Source: Vitellaria paradoxa
Taxonomy: Eukaryota; Streptophyta; Magnoliopsida; Ericales; Sapotaceae
Length of the DNA stretch: 64,000 nucleotides
Direction of reading: 5' to 3'
Assembly: GCA_019916065.1 (NCBI GenBank)
Contig: CM034244.1
Coordinates: forward strand, 36,980,377 to 37,044,376
The position numbers and the translations under genes are program-made. The notes below the pieces were generated by a model. It saw only the letters and a program-made list of their open reading frames with translations. It searched no databases and was not told the origin of the DNA. Shown here piece by piece: positions 47,933-60,496 of the stretch (positions are counted from its first letter, which is position 1; each line of letters starts with the position of its first letter).

Positions 47933-48937
47933 TATGAGTGAAGTGTACACTATTTTCGGATAAAACTGGCAGTTTTGAAATGTGGTGAAAAATGCGTGAT
48001 GTCCTTTTTTGTCTTTTTGTTGCAAGTGTGACTTATTTACAAATAAGTTTTTTGGGTATGACTTAAATCCTTATAAGTGCATAAATAGTGACCGGCCTCC
48101 AAAAACCCCTAAATTTATTTTGAGCTGGTGTGGCTATTCGACATCTAACCCACATTCCATTTAGTAAGAGCTTTGGGCTTGGAGACTTTTTATGTCCGAA
48201 CCTAACCCCTACACATTTTCATAGTGGACAGCGGGGCTAAAAGAATCCAAGCCCAAGATTTCATAATTTAAATTTCGATCTTCCATTTACTAGCTGGTCG
48301 AATGGCACAAGGTTTGGTTTGGAAACAAAACGGTTAATTTTTTTTTTTTTGAGTGATTACTAATTAATTATTAAAAAATTAGTTTTTTTATCTTATCTTT
48401 AAAAAAGAAATAACTTTTTAGTACTTGTTTTATCATTTTAAAAAAATTAAAATACTAATGTGGCATTTGGTTTACTTTTTTGTTTTCTATTTTCTGTTTT
48501 GGTTTTATGTGTTAAAAATCTCAAAACGAAGAAATAAAAAATACTTTGTTTCCCTTATTTTGAGATTTTTTTTATTTTTTGTTAAAAACTCTCAAAACGA
48601 CTTTTTATCATTTTTCATTTTATGTGTAAACTTATTTTCAGTTTTCGAAAACAAATTTTAAAAACACAAGTAACCAAATGAATTTTGAGCTATTTTCTTT
48701 ATTTTCAAAGATACAAAATGGAAAATGAGCTCAAAACAAAAAATAAAAAATAAACCAAATGAACCCTAAATTATTACAAGTCGAGACTTCTCAAACGAAT
48801 TCTATTCTTCATTTTCTTTAAGGTTGTGGCTGTTTGAGGGGAAATTATTTCACGTCACAATCTCGTTAAAATTTTTTCTTTCTATTTTAAAGTGTCTAAT
48901 GTCAATGTCTTTTCAAAATGACGATGTTTTTATTTAT

Positions 48938-49072
48938 GGTGTTTAAATGATAAAAAGTATAAGAAAATTATAAAAAAATTAATGTAAACGTAGCATGTGA
49001 CAAAATTTGATTGAAAAAAATAAAAAAAAAAGGAAGGTAAAAGTTGGTAAATTTTGAAAAACCAAACACCCC
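48938..49072. mobile_element. Palindromic MITE, family A (diverged)
   Basis: GGTGTTTAAATGATAAAAAG at the left, core GTGACAAAATTTGATTG, and the right end AAACCAAACACCCC. Confidence 0.5.
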
Positions 49073-49414
49073 ATTGTTAAAAAAACCGGCAAAAAAATGA
49101 AAAAAAAAGGCCACCTGTAGATGCAAAAGAAACTCACACTTATACCAAAAATTGTATATAGGATGTTAGATTTTTTTTTCATATATATATATATATATAT
49201 TTGTAGTGTTGATTTTTTTTTATATTGATTTTTCTTCTCTTTTATTTACTTTTTATTTTTTTAACTTCTCTGTATATAGTTTTCCTTTTCCTCTTTGTTT
49301 TTCCTTTATGGTATCAAAATCAATTCATTTGGCTTAGTTTTCGATTTAGTTTTTCTAAAAGCCAAACTAAATTAGATTTGATTCGATTCTTACGTACAAA
49401 GAACTAATATAAAT

Positions 49415-49557
49415 GGTGTTTGGATTGAAAAAAAAAAAAGTATCAAGTACAAAAGGTTGATGTAAAAATAATATGTGACGAAATTTAATTAAAGAAAATT
49501 TAAAAAAGTTAATAGAATACCATGAATTTTAGTGAATTTTGATAAACCAAACATCCC
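49415..49557. mobile_element. Palindromic MITE, family A
   Basis: GGTGTTTGGATTGAAAAAA at the left, core TGTGACGAAATTTAATTAAA, right end AAACCAAACATCCC. Confidence 0.6.
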
Positions 49558-50394
49558 TATAACCAAAACTGAATTAGAAAGTAAAATAAATATATATAAT
49601 AATAGTTTTGTTCAAAAAAATTAGAAATTATAATAAAACAAAATAAAAATTAGATATTTAATATATAAATAGAAATTTGCTTAATTTATTTTTAATCAAA
49701 ATGGAACTAAATTATTTTGGTCCTTTATAATATGATTCTCAGTTCTATTTCGATTATTTTTTAGACAGTTAAAAAATTTTGAAATAATTTAGTTTTCAAT
49801 TTCTATTTTATCCAAATAAACACTCCTCCTATCCCATATTTAAGCTCAATAGAAATTCATACTTGAAAATTTTTTGACAAAAAAAAATGATATTCAAAGT
49901 ACAGTAAAATTGGTTGTTATCATATTTTTGGAATAATCAAATAAGCTTTTCAAATTTACTGCTTTGGTATTTCGCAGAATTTGGGAAGGGAAACGGACCC
50001 TGGCTCAGTCCACTAATTGGTTTGGAAAATAGAGCAGCTTGAACTTCATATCTTTGAAATCCAACCTGATAACCAATTCCAAGCCTCGGCCTAAGATTCT
50101 CTTTTAAGGCCCAACAATAAAACGAACCCAATTAATATCATTCCAACAAGTCCATTGATGGTAGAAAGATAGGAAAAAATCTATTTTACCGGAATTTTTT
50201 TATTAAAAGAAAAGGACGTGAGAATGATATGCAGTGGTTTTATTATAATAAAAGTCCAGGGTAATGTATTATTTTTTAAAATGATAAATAGACAATTATA
50301 CGAATAATTTTAGTGTATAAATACTTAAAAAAATTAATCATATGACGTTACTCAGATAGATAATATAGGATTGTTTGGCACCATCAAAAATAAT

Positions 50395-50626
50395 TCGGAG
50401 GTAACCGAGTTGGTCGGGTTGTTGGCACAGTAACCGTAAGGTCCCGCGTTCGAGTCTCTTCCACGTGACCTATCTATTGACCTTCTTAGTTGTGTCGGTC
50501 AATCAGGGATTGCCTAGACTGGTTTACCTCCTCATAGTTTTTGGCCGGTTAGGACAACGGGACGGGTTTCACCCAATGCGCACCTATGGATAGCGGCTAC
50601 GGTCTTCTCCCTGACCCAAAAAAAGT
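50395..50626 (+). mobile_element. tRNA-derived SINE
   Basis: About 230 bp. It has an A-box-like TAACCGAGTTGGTCGGG at 50402, a B-box GCGTTCGAGTCTC at 50446, then a body with GGACGGGTTTCACCCAATGC and GCGCACC and a tail CTGACCCAAAAAAAG. It shares its 3' body with the copy at 62596-62845. No convincing target duplication was seen. Confidence 0.75.
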
Positions 50627-51592
50627 GCAACTTTGCACCTCTGAGTAATATGTGATATTTCCATGGTTAGTTGATTGTTTAATAAAAATGCTTGTAAAAA
50701 TTGAAGAGAATTAAAAAAAATGATAAAAGTTAAAAAAAAAAAAAACAGAAAAAATTGGGTAAAAGTTGAAAAAAAAAATAGAAAATTTTGATGAAAGTTA
50801 ATCTCGTATTTGATTGTGAAAGTTGAAGGAACTTTTAGGTTTGCTTCAAAATTTCCTAATACAATCATACCATTAGATTTGTACGTATTTCTATTTGGGT
50901 CGAAGCGATTGATGAGAAACAATATTTTTCTTTCTACATTGAGTGATTTTTTTTTTTTTTTTGGTATTAATTTTTGTTTTGGTTCATGAAACTTCACGGA
51001 ACTTGCTTGAAACATGGAGTATTACATGTCATGATAGTTGCATTTAATTGGCTTGTCTTGCTTCCTAGGGTTGGTTAACGCAATAATAAGAAGTACGACT
51101 ACCAAGCCATCAATTCCACTTTTACTATCCATAGGTTTTCAAATCTGATTCACGAAGATAGCCAATAATATTCACTCACAAGCCTTCCCTTTTTTTTCTT
51201 CTTTTTAATCATTCGCTTTTATATAAATTTTCTTATTTATTATTATTATTATTATTATTATTTCTTCATGTACTATTATAAATGTCTCATATGAATAAAT
51301 ATATGTGTATTAGTATCTTTGACGTATTAAAAAATTTTTAAAAATTATTTATTTTTTATTGCACTGCACGAATTATAAACTTACAAATTATTTTATTTTA
51401 TCTCACTTTTTATTACTTCAAACACTTTTATATATATAGAGAGAGAGAAGTTAGCGAGAGAAAGGAAGTCCCAATCCATGATAAAGTGGAAATGTGAGGG
51501 GGAGACTTTAGAAGGATAATCATGCCTGGGAAGTTGCGGGGTGTGTTGGCCTTTTTTCTTTCTTAGGGAAGTAATCTCCCTTATTTTATTAG

Positions 51593-51629
<37 letters not shown>

Positions 51630-54550
51630 TGTGGTAATTGCGTAGGCTTCCATTCTTTCCATGGAAGCTATAGCCAGCTCCTTCCATTAGACAACAAATT
51701 TACTCCATTTTCCACGAAGAAGCCCTTCTTAACAAAGGACCCCTGGGACGTACTCGGCAGTGAGCCTTATGTTTCAAGCTATATAGTCCTTTAATTGTAT
51801 CAATTTGGTTTGGGTAATCGATCTCTCAAATTGCAAGTTAAACGGAATTATTTGATATTTTTTTACTTTTTTATACTGTAGTTAATTGAATTGTTCATAT
51901 TATAAAAAAAAAAAAAAAATCAAAACGAATCGAATTGAAAAACCAGTTTAATTTAGTTTGACGATTTCATTGATGGATTGGACACCTACTCCATCTCACT
52001 TAAAGGGCTTATAGACGGCATGCTATTCCCAAAATATTTGCTTAAATACAAGCTATGGCATAGGATACAGATACCAAGTAAGTTAACTGAGTTGTAATTT
52101 GTAAAACTATAATTTCGAGGGTAAATTATAAAAATTGCTCTAACAGTTAATAGTAAATTTAACTTTAATCCCTATATATAGTTCCAATTGTAATAATCAA
52201 CTCGCTGTAATTATGATTAAGTTTTACTATGATTCTTTCATTAAATTTATTAATGAAAATTATCGTATGTTTAAATAATATATGATAGACACATAATATT
52301 TTTCGATTAATTTTTTTAATAGTTATTAATGAAAAGATTAAAGTGAAACTTAATCATAATTGCGGAGAGTTATCTGTTACAGTTGGAATTGTAAGAATTA
52401 GAATAAGATTCAATGTAAATTGTAAGGATTATTTCTATAATTTATCTTAATATTTTTGAAAATTATATTTTATTTGAGGGATTTTCTATAATATATGGTA
52501 AAGTTGATATTATTTTTTTATTGATGTAGAAGTGTCGGGTTAACACTCGAAAACAATTTTACTAAAACCATGAGTTTTTAATATTCTTAAAATATGGATA
52601 TCAAAATAGAAAACAAAATATAGAAAATAGAAATACAAACTAAATGTAAGGACAAAGCTCTTTCAGGGCCATGTCCCCTAAAATTTTAAAATATGGTTGA
52701 CTTTGGTAGAAAAATACCACCATTAGTATATGTAAATTTTTACGTTAAAAAAATTAGATTATGGACAACATTCTTAAAATTTATTTTTTTTTTCACTTGT
52801 TATATATAATTCAAAATTTAAAAACTCAATTGACTATATTGTCTGTGCATATATATTAATTTATTTTTTATTTACTAAAAATAATTTAAAATATTAGTTA
52901 CAATTTTTTTTCTAGACCCAAATTCAACCTCAAAAAAAATAATAAAAAAATAAAATAAATTACCCCAACCAAAAATCCTAATTTCTTCTCTTACCAAATA
53001 CCATCTAATTTATTTTTGTTGAGGTAAAATTATGTGTAAATTGTCATTTTTCAAGTTCGCATATCCTTTATTTAATTTAATTTCAATTATTTCATTAGTT
53101 TCTAACGTTGTATTTATATTTCTTGAAGTGGAGGTATGGTGAAGATATGTATACATATATATATATATATATGTATGTATAGAGGCTGAAGTTAAGAAAA
53201 GGGTATAGTGAGCTCAAACTCAATGTAGAAACAAAATTTATTAAGTAAATTTTGAACCAAAAAAAAATTTACCCAATTCATTTCCTGAATAATTCATCCG
53301 TAGCTAATCCTCTATGAGTTTCTAATTGACTTGTAACTCGGAATATTATATGATCATGACTCTATCCCAATGTATATCTATATATATATATATGTGTGTG
53401 TGTGAATAATATTGTCCACCATTTAATTATATTATTATTTTTACACATTGTCATCTAGAATAATTTCTGACCTTGAAGATTGAAGTTGTTTACTCAATAA
53501 TCACGTGAAAACAACCTTAAATTAGTAAAGTAATTGAAAAAATATTTTAAACAATGTTTTATGACCTTAAAGATTAGAGCTCCTTAGTCAAAAATTATAA
53601 CGAGAAAACAATCTCGAATTAGTAAAGTAATCGAATAAATATTTCAATTAATGTTTTATATAAGAAAAGATGAATATTATACGTGGGGTTCACGGAATAG
53701 ATAGTCACTGTCTGGAGTAACTAAAAATTATATATATATATACATATCTATTTAATTTCCTCTAATTTTTAATAATCTCTAATTTTTTTTAATTTGTTTT
53801 GCTATTTTTTTAAAATTTTAAGAGTAAAATATAAAAATCATTCTTACAATTTATACTTAATTTCATATTAGTTTCTTTCGTTTTAATTATAATAATTAAA
53901 TTCATACAATTTCGATCAAGAAAAAATTAAAATTTTTTATCAAGCACCATTTGCACCTCGTCTTTAAAATAAAAATAAATTTGTCAATTTACGTTATTTT
54001 TTCACAAATCCTAATATATATATGTCATACCAAAATTTATTTATTTATTTATTTTTATTTTTATTTTGGGTGATGCACGAGGTTGCTCTTGGCGAAAGAT
54101 AAGTGATTACCAAAAGAATAAAGCAACCTTAGGGATTAGGTTGTACAAGCTTTATTTATTTATTTATTTATAATTTTTTAAATGATGCTAGAAAATGACA
54201 AGTTGGATTATATATGTTATTAAATATAATATATATATTCAGGCAAAGTTAAAAGTTATAAAAAAATATAAAATTCTACAAATCTCTAGAAAAATAAATT
54301 ACGGGACTATAAAATTTAAATTATTTACTCATTACATAAAATACGAGACATTAATTTTTATAATTTTATACAACTTCAATCACACCCAGTGAAAACAAAT
54401 CACGTTTCTTGGCCCATTTGATTTGTTTTCACCTATAATTACGAAATAGATGAACTCAAATAATATTTTTGGCCACGGCTCATTGAACTTCTTAGTCCCC
54501 ATCCGAGGCGTTAGCCACCATTGCCCTTGCAAAAACAAAAACACACGGAG
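50627..54550. other. AT-rich intergenic DNA
   Basis: No gene or RNA could be supported. It holds microsatellites: (ATT)n at 51238-51261, (AT)n at 51599-51624, TA/TG runs near 53155-53170 and 53383-53403. A half copy of MITE family B lies at about 51330-51430. Confidence 0.5.
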
Positions 54551-54553
54551 CTT

Positions 54554-54720
54554 AGGCTCCGTTTGAAAAGTCATAGTTTTTGATAATTTAATTTTTGAAT
54601 TTTTTGAATAATTAAATTTGTCTTTTTATATTTTATTTTTTTAATCATGAAAAATAAAAATATCAAATTAATAAAAAGTTGAAAACTTAGTTAATGTTTA
54701 CTTTTTCTCTTCTCAAATGC
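54554..54720. mobile_element. MITE-like element, family C
   Basis: Left end AGGCTCCGTTTGAAAAG; the right end, reverse-complemented, begins GCATTTGAGAAG. The interior AAAGTTGAAAACTTAGTTAA and AT-rich core resemble the elements at 126-386 and 63317-63530. Confidence 0.4.
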
Positions 54721-56300
54721 AAAAATACACATATACTAATTTTTTAGTAGCTTGCTAGTAGTCCGTTACAAAATAATTAACCTTTTTTTTTTCTTACCAA
54801 ATTAAACATTGTTGCTCTTAAGACAAATATATTCTACTTTTTTTTTTTATCCCTTGTCTTATTTATTTTCTCTTAATAATTTTTTTAGGTGAAATGTAAA
54901 ATTTTTATATTTATTGGAGTAAAGGTAAGATATGGATTCAAACTCAAAAAATATTTCTTTTGGTTAAGTTTGGAAAATATTTTACTTTTGAAATTAATTT
55001 AATTTAAAAATAAAGAATTGAGTTAATTTGATTTTACAAATGAAATTTTGTATTTGAAACACATGTTTGAATTTAAAAAGTTTATTAAAATTTTGGATTC
55101 GAAATACATGCTTAAATTCAGAAAGTTAATTAAAATTCTTGTGTTTTGAACTTCAACAAATTTGGATTGATTTGAAATAATAACAATTTTTCCATATTGA
55201 GTGAAAAAAAGAAAATAAGATAGTATGAGACGTAAAAATAAATTTTTCTATTTATATGACTGAAGAAAGATAATTAATTTCATTAAATTTTATTATTTTG
55301 GACTGCAATTTGTGTAAATTATAATTACTCAATGTAATTTTTTTATACTTTCATTATGTATCTTCTTAATAGTTTTAGTTCACGTTTTAAATATTTTTTA
55401 CATGATTTTTTTTTTATAACTTTTTATTAGGCATAAGCATAGATGGCATATTTGGTACAATGAATGTTTAGTAGAAAGAGAGTCATTTCTAGCATGATAA
55501 TGCTTTAATTCCTTGCATTTTAAAAATTTTAAACTGATTTTCTTTATTTTAATAATTTCAAATCTATTCTTTAGCTGAAAAATATTTCGTCTGAATTTTC
55601 AGCATTTGCGGTTATTCGATTGAAATAATATCAAAATTAGTTTTCATTGAAATTTTTTGATTGAATTTCTAGCGTTTGCTGTTATTCAATAGAAGAGAAA
55701 ATACAATGACAATTGTGAAATTAAATTAATTTAATTAAAATTTATTTTTATTGATAAATGCATGTATTTTTTTATATTTTTAATCCACTCGAATAATAAT
55801 ATGCATATTGAGGTTTTTTTTTTTTTTTTTTGGTTTATTTACTCTTTTCTCTTTCTTCTTCTTTTCTATTTTCCGTTTTCTTTCCTTTTACCAAAATTTT
55901 AATTCAAACACATCTTTATGCTATGTTTAAAATATTGATTTGCGGTCTGAAAGAACAAAAAGTTATGGTAAAAAAAAAAATGAAGTAAAAAATATCAAAT
56001 TTATTTTTTTTGTTGTGTAAGAAAAATAATAAAAAATTAATATATAGTTGGCAAAAATTAGCTTGAACGTAGCCAATGGTATCAAAAATTAACATAAACT
56101 AGTTGGCTCTGCACTTGTCATCCAGACATGAGAAGCTTCCTTCATATGAGAACAACGGGTGGAGACGTTGTTCCCTCCAACGCCCTTTGTCTGCAGGGCT
56201 GGAATTTCACTTGATTCCTCTCTCTCTTCTTGCGTGTTCTCATCCTCCATCAAACTTTGTTGCCATTTAATTATTTGGATCTTGAACTAGTACAGCCGCA
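54721..56300. other. AT-rich intergenic DNA
   Basis: No gene, RNA gene or clear repeat family is recognised. A long T run lies at 55815-55833. Confidence 0.45.
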
Positions 56301-56310
56301 CCGAAAATGC

Positions 56311-56432
56311 TCAAAAGGACCACGTCCATCTACATTCGATATCTACTAGTGGTTTTGCCAAATTGAGAGCCTCATCATCGTGGCGTGGAGTAATTTTGTG
56401 AACTTCAAAGTTCGAGAGGCAATCTCTTGGGG
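56311..56432 (-). pseudogene. DUF716 gene fragment, copy 1
   Basis: The + strand sequence aligns with 57338-57470 of the intact DUF716 gene: both share the order ...TTTYGCC..ATTGAGAGCCTC..., AAGTTC and AGGCAATCT / GAAGCAACCT. It covers only the part coding for the segment after the sixth hydrophobic stretch and contains frame breaks. The 140 bp that follow (56466-56605) are repeated after the other fragment at 59510-59650. Confidence 0.65.
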
Positions 56433-57124
56433 CAAACTAAGTAGTCTAAAGAATAGCTTGCTCACTTCCCGAGTTGGGTTTCAATCGAATCGAATTAAGT
56501 TGTTGAATTGAGATTAAAATTAAAAGATGTATAAATTGTGTTCAAATTTTGTGTAATTTTATGACTAATCAATCTCAAACAAGGTTTTAAAGAGCGATAG
56601 ACAAAATAAGCTTTAGTTGCTTAGCGGCCGGACAATGAATTGATATACAAGGTACATGCGTGCACCATTCATACCGAGTCATTCTTTGGGTCAACTCGCG
56701 GGATAATATATCAAAACTGGTTGAAATTTTAGGTGATTGTTATCATTGTGGCCAACTGAAAATCTATAGAATGATTAAAGGATCCACTGAACAATATATG
56801 TAACTGGAAATTATTCATGTCATGGTTGTTAGAAAATGACTTTTGATGTGACTTTATCTTTTTATTTTTTTATTTGTTTAGAAAATTAAACATTACATCA
56901 CGATTTATAATTCAAAGTTTAATCTTACTCCAGAAAACTTGAACTTTCACCCCATGAAACTCAAATTTACAACCAAATTTGTGAGTAGATAAATTCCAAC
57001 CACTTAAACTATATTAGCTCACGTTCACTAATTAAGGCAACATTATTCTGGGATTAATTTGAACAAGCACAAGTGATGAGAACCCAACAATCAAGATTAT
57101 AACATTCCTTAATTTCATCTTCTT

Positions 57125-58081
57125 CTACCTTTCAAGCTCCATTGCAATAAAGGACTTTCCCGGGGGAACAAACCTCTTTGTCTCCATCAGGTTGCTTTTC
57201 TTCTGAGTCTCAACATCATCATCATCATCAAGTTCATCCTCCTCTTCCTCTTCATGATACTTGGATATCGAATGGTATTCGACTTTGCTTCCATATATTT
57301 TAAACAGGAACAAGTAGAAGCATATGGCAAAAACGCTCAAAAGAATCACGTACCATGCGAACTCAATGTTCACCAGCGATTTCGCCCGATTGAGAGCCTC
57401 GTCGCTGTGGCACCTCATGACTTGGTGACCTTCCTCGAAGTTCAAGAAGCAACCTTTGGGGACAAAGTCGGGAGTCCAGAGCATGACTCCTATCACCGAG
57501 AGCCAAACACCTTGAAATAGTATGCCGAGAGACCTAATGAAGCTGATCATGAAACTCTTAGGGTAATTAATAGCCAAGAGAGTGGTTATGAGGCAGACGA
57601 AAATGACAACTTGGAGGAGCAAATGGTATTGGCCTTCAACGCCGTGGTGGTCAGTGGAGTGGAAGCGGAAGAGGAGGAGTTCTTGACCAAAGGCAGTGGC
57701 TCCAAGCATTATGGTGAGTCCATATTGGGTGTCTTTGGGGGAGATTTTGTCGAGGATGATTGCAGAAGCTGCGTAGAGAAATAGGGTGGCGGAGATGAGT
57801 GCGTGCTCGAAGTTGTGGAGATGGGTGGAAGGGATGGTGCCATCCGGGTCGAGAGGTTGGTGGCGGGCCGGCCCGACGAAGAGCTCCATGGATATGGAAG
57901 CCAAGCTACCTCCCATTATCACGAAGAGCTCTAGGTATCTTGACTTTGAGGTGGGGAACCATGGGAGGGCTGTGTAGTTTTTTGGGTTGAGAGTGTGGAG
58001 CTTGATGTGGTTGAGGAGGTGCCACAACCCTATGACGAAGAATCCAAAGCCAGGCAACACGTGTCCCACCAAAGAGCCCAT
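57125..58081 (-). CDS. DUF716 / TMEM45-like multi-span membrane protein
   Basis: An intact single-exon frame. The ATG at 58081 gives 318 residues starting MGSLVGHVLPGFGFFVIGLW, the usual start of plant DUF716 proteins. The frame stays open upstream to an ATG at 58219, which would add 46 residues rich in Pro, Ser and Arg; I prefer the inner start. About seven hydrophobic spans are visible, from GHVLPGFGFFVIGLWHLL to FAWYVILLSVFAICFYLFLF. Conserved His and acidic residues lie in between (HNFEHALIS, FHSTDHHGVEGQYH). The C-tail is strongly acidic (EEEEED, DDDDD) and then basic. In plants the family is often labelled viral-response protein, but no molecular function is established. Truncated copies lie on both sides. 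Confidence 0.88.
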   Translation of the reverse strand: MGSLVGHVLPGFGFFVIGLWHLLNHIKLHTLNPKNYTALPWFPTSKSRYLELFVIMGGSLASISMELFVGPARHQPLDPDGTIPSTHLHNFEHALISATLFLYAASAIILDKISPKDTQYGLTIMLGATAFGQELLLFRFHSTDHHGVEGQYHLLLQVVIFVCLITTLLAINYPKSFMISFIRSLGILFQGVWLSVIGVMLWTPDFVPKGCFLNFEEGHQVMRCHSDEALNRAKSLVNIEFAWYVILLSVFAICFYLFLFKIYGSKVEYHSISKYHEEEEEDELDDDDDVETQKKSNLMETKRFVPPGKSFIAMELER

Positions 58082-59204
58082 CTCTTTGCTACCTCTAAGG
58101 ACTTCTCTTCTTCTCCTCCTCCTGCTTCTTGGTTGTTCAAGAGTTGGGAGGGACAAAGGTTTGATGAAAGAAAAAGGAATTATGAGGGTTGTGGGAGGGG
58201 TAGAGCTCATATTACTCATATGACTTATATACTCATATTACATTATTGTAATTTGAAATAATTGTTTTTGGGAGGAGACTTATGTAAGTTTGAATTTAAG
58301 TAAGGGTGTCATGTGACAGTCCGATTTCAATAAATTTTACGTTTAAGGTCTTTATATATAGAAGTTTACAAATAAAAGGGATAGAATAAATAGATTGTGT
58401 AATTTTTTATTTAATTTGAGAATGTTAAGAAAAAAATGCACATATTTACTAGATCAAGCTTCTTTAAGAATTCAAAATTTTGTTATTAATAATCTATTTA
58501 GCTCGGACAGATTACAGTGCTTAAATATATATATATATATATATATATAAAAGAAGCTAGCAAAAATAGCATAAGGAAAAATTAGAAAATGAAATAACTA
58601 TCCGAAGTAGGAAAGATCACAACTTAATCACCAAGCTAAAAAAAATAATTTTCGAAAATAGAAAACATAAGAACACAAGACAGAAATGGTGAAATTTTCA
58701 ATTTGAGAAGGCTGTCATGTCTGCAAGTGAAAAAATTTGTCTGCCTAAAAAAAATATCCAGAATTAATATATCATAATACCAAAATTGATATAGTAAATA
58801 AAAATAATACTCAAATTAAGATTACACCGATTCTTTTTAAAATTTCTAATTTTTAAATCATTCAAAATGCAATTTGAGCTGCAATCCATTATGAACTTGA
58901 TAGAATCATATATAGTGTAGGCTTGCAAATTTAGCCGATTACAAAGTTAGCCGAATGTTCTATTAACTTTTATCATAAATGATGCAGCATAAATATTTGA
59001 GAAAATAAATATCATCTTTGAATCAAATTTAATTTATTTTGAGATAAATATTAATTTTATTTTCAGATAAATATTGATAAGAAAAAAATCTTTATCCCTT
59101 TTCAAATACTAAAGAGATGAAGATAATTATTAAAATAGTTGAAAATTTTCATCACTCTTCATTCTTCCACTATAAATAATAAGGATGATTTCACAAAAAA
59201 AAAA

Positions 59205-59336
59205 AAAAAAAAAAATCACATGCCATCTTAATTTAGTATTCACTCGCAATTTTGCGAAATTGAGGGCCCCATTGTTGTGCATTGGAATAATTTTGTGACT
59301 TTCCAAGTTCAAGACGCAATCTGTTGGGACAAACAA
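59205..59336 (-). pseudogene. DUF716 gene fragment, copy 2
   Basis: On the minus strand it reads FVPTDCVLNLESHKIIPM, then HNNGALNFAKLRVN, matching FVPKGCFLNFEEGHQVMRCH and ALNRAKSLVN of the intact gene. It ends abruptly in an A/T homopolymer (59200-59215). MITE family A copy 59341-59489 separates it from the flanking block it shares with copy 1. Confidence 0.75.
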
Positions 59337-59340
59337 TGAA

Positions 59341-59489
59341 GGGGCTATTTGGAAGCATAAAACACGTCAAAATTCATTAATTCTTACTCATTTTTATAAT
59401 TTCTTCTAATCAAATTTCGTCACATATCACTGTTATATTAACATTAATTTTATATTTTTCTTGTGTTTTTGTACCATTCAAACACTATC
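59341..59489. mobile_element. Palindromic MITE, family A (inverse orientation)
   Basis: GGGGCTATTTGGAAGCATAA at the left and CATTCAAACACTATC at the right. The core CAAATTTCGTCACATATCAC is the reverse complement of the core in copy 49415-49557. It lies between the DUF716 fragment and the block duplicated from 56466-56605. Confidence 0.6.
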
Positions 59490-60462
59490 AAAATCTAAAA
59501 AATGACTTGTTAACGTCTCAAATTGAGTTTTAATTGAGTTAAATTTGTATTGAGATTAAAATTAAAAGACACATAAATTGTGTTCAAATTTTGTGTAATT
59601 TTATAATGCATCAATCTGAAACAAGATTTTTAAAGAGTTTGTAGATATAAATTTCGTCTTTGAAAAATAAATATAAAAAATTACAATAATGATTTTTTAT
59701 TGATTTGTGGAAAAATTGAATTACAATCTCTAAACTTTTAATCAAGGAAATAATTCTCTGATTCTTTTCTTGATATGAGAGTTTGATACTTAATATCGAA
59801 TCAACACTTGAATCTTCTTGATGATTGAGAACCTTTTGGACTTTCACAGCTTAATCTAACAAAGAATGTATCTTTTCTCTTTAGCAGCGAGCAATGAGAA
59901 AGTCCATAATGGAATTTAACTCTTCCCAAATAGTTTTCTCATTATTTTATTATTTATAAGAGATAAAAATCAAAGAATTCATATAGTATTATAATTTTTA
60001 ATAATTATTTCTTACTTATTTATTTTTAAGAGATGCAAATCAAGACGTATTAATTATTTTTAGCAATAGCCTATCAACAATTGGCTCAATTTGATTGGTG
60101 AATCTTATTATTTTCAGACTGCATTATTCTTTACACGTGACGGTATATTATATGATATGGTGTAGGTTTGGTCATTAAGTTAGTATCATACTTTACGGGA
60201 AGTTAGTTGTGGTGTAAATTAAAAGTTACAGGCATGAAGTCAGTCGGATACGATAAAATATAACACCATGCATTAATTACAAACTATTTTGGTGATATGT
60301 GCAAGCATACCCATCCTCGAATTAATACATTATTATAGAACTTGAAATATAATTTTTTGTTATTATTATTATTTTTTTTTTTTTTGGTGCATCCACGTGA
60401 TTCACGAAAGTGATCATGGGCGCTGAGATTAAACAAGAACGCCATTCTACACCGCACACGTA

Positions 60463-60496
<34 letters not shown>

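Larger units (their letters stand above)
46183..48121. mobile_element. 1.9-kb inverted-repeat element carrying two tandem arrays
   Basis: Imperfect inverted arms of roughly 100 bp bound the segment. Left: AAAATAAATTTATGGG, then AAGTCATAC, GTCACACCCAAAAAA and TAAGTCACA. Right, reverse-complemented: AAAATAAATTTAGGGG, then AAGTCATACCCAAAAAAC and TAAGTCACAC, in the same order. Between them lie the palindrome-rich array (46565-47670) and a 3 x 81-bp array (47686-47932). No transposase is encoded. Long arms suggest a MULE-like or foldback-type non-autonomous element, but no 9-bp target duplication was found. Boundaries are approximate. Confidence 0.6.

Noticed and set aside
58082..58219. Upstream 46-residue extension of the DUF716 protein as true N-terminus
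   Set aside because: It is low-complexity and basic, and the family normally starts at the inner MGSLVGH; kept only as an alternative.
57254..58261. Plus-strand frames opposite the DUF716 gene
   Set aside because: They are shadows of the minus-strand coding sequence.
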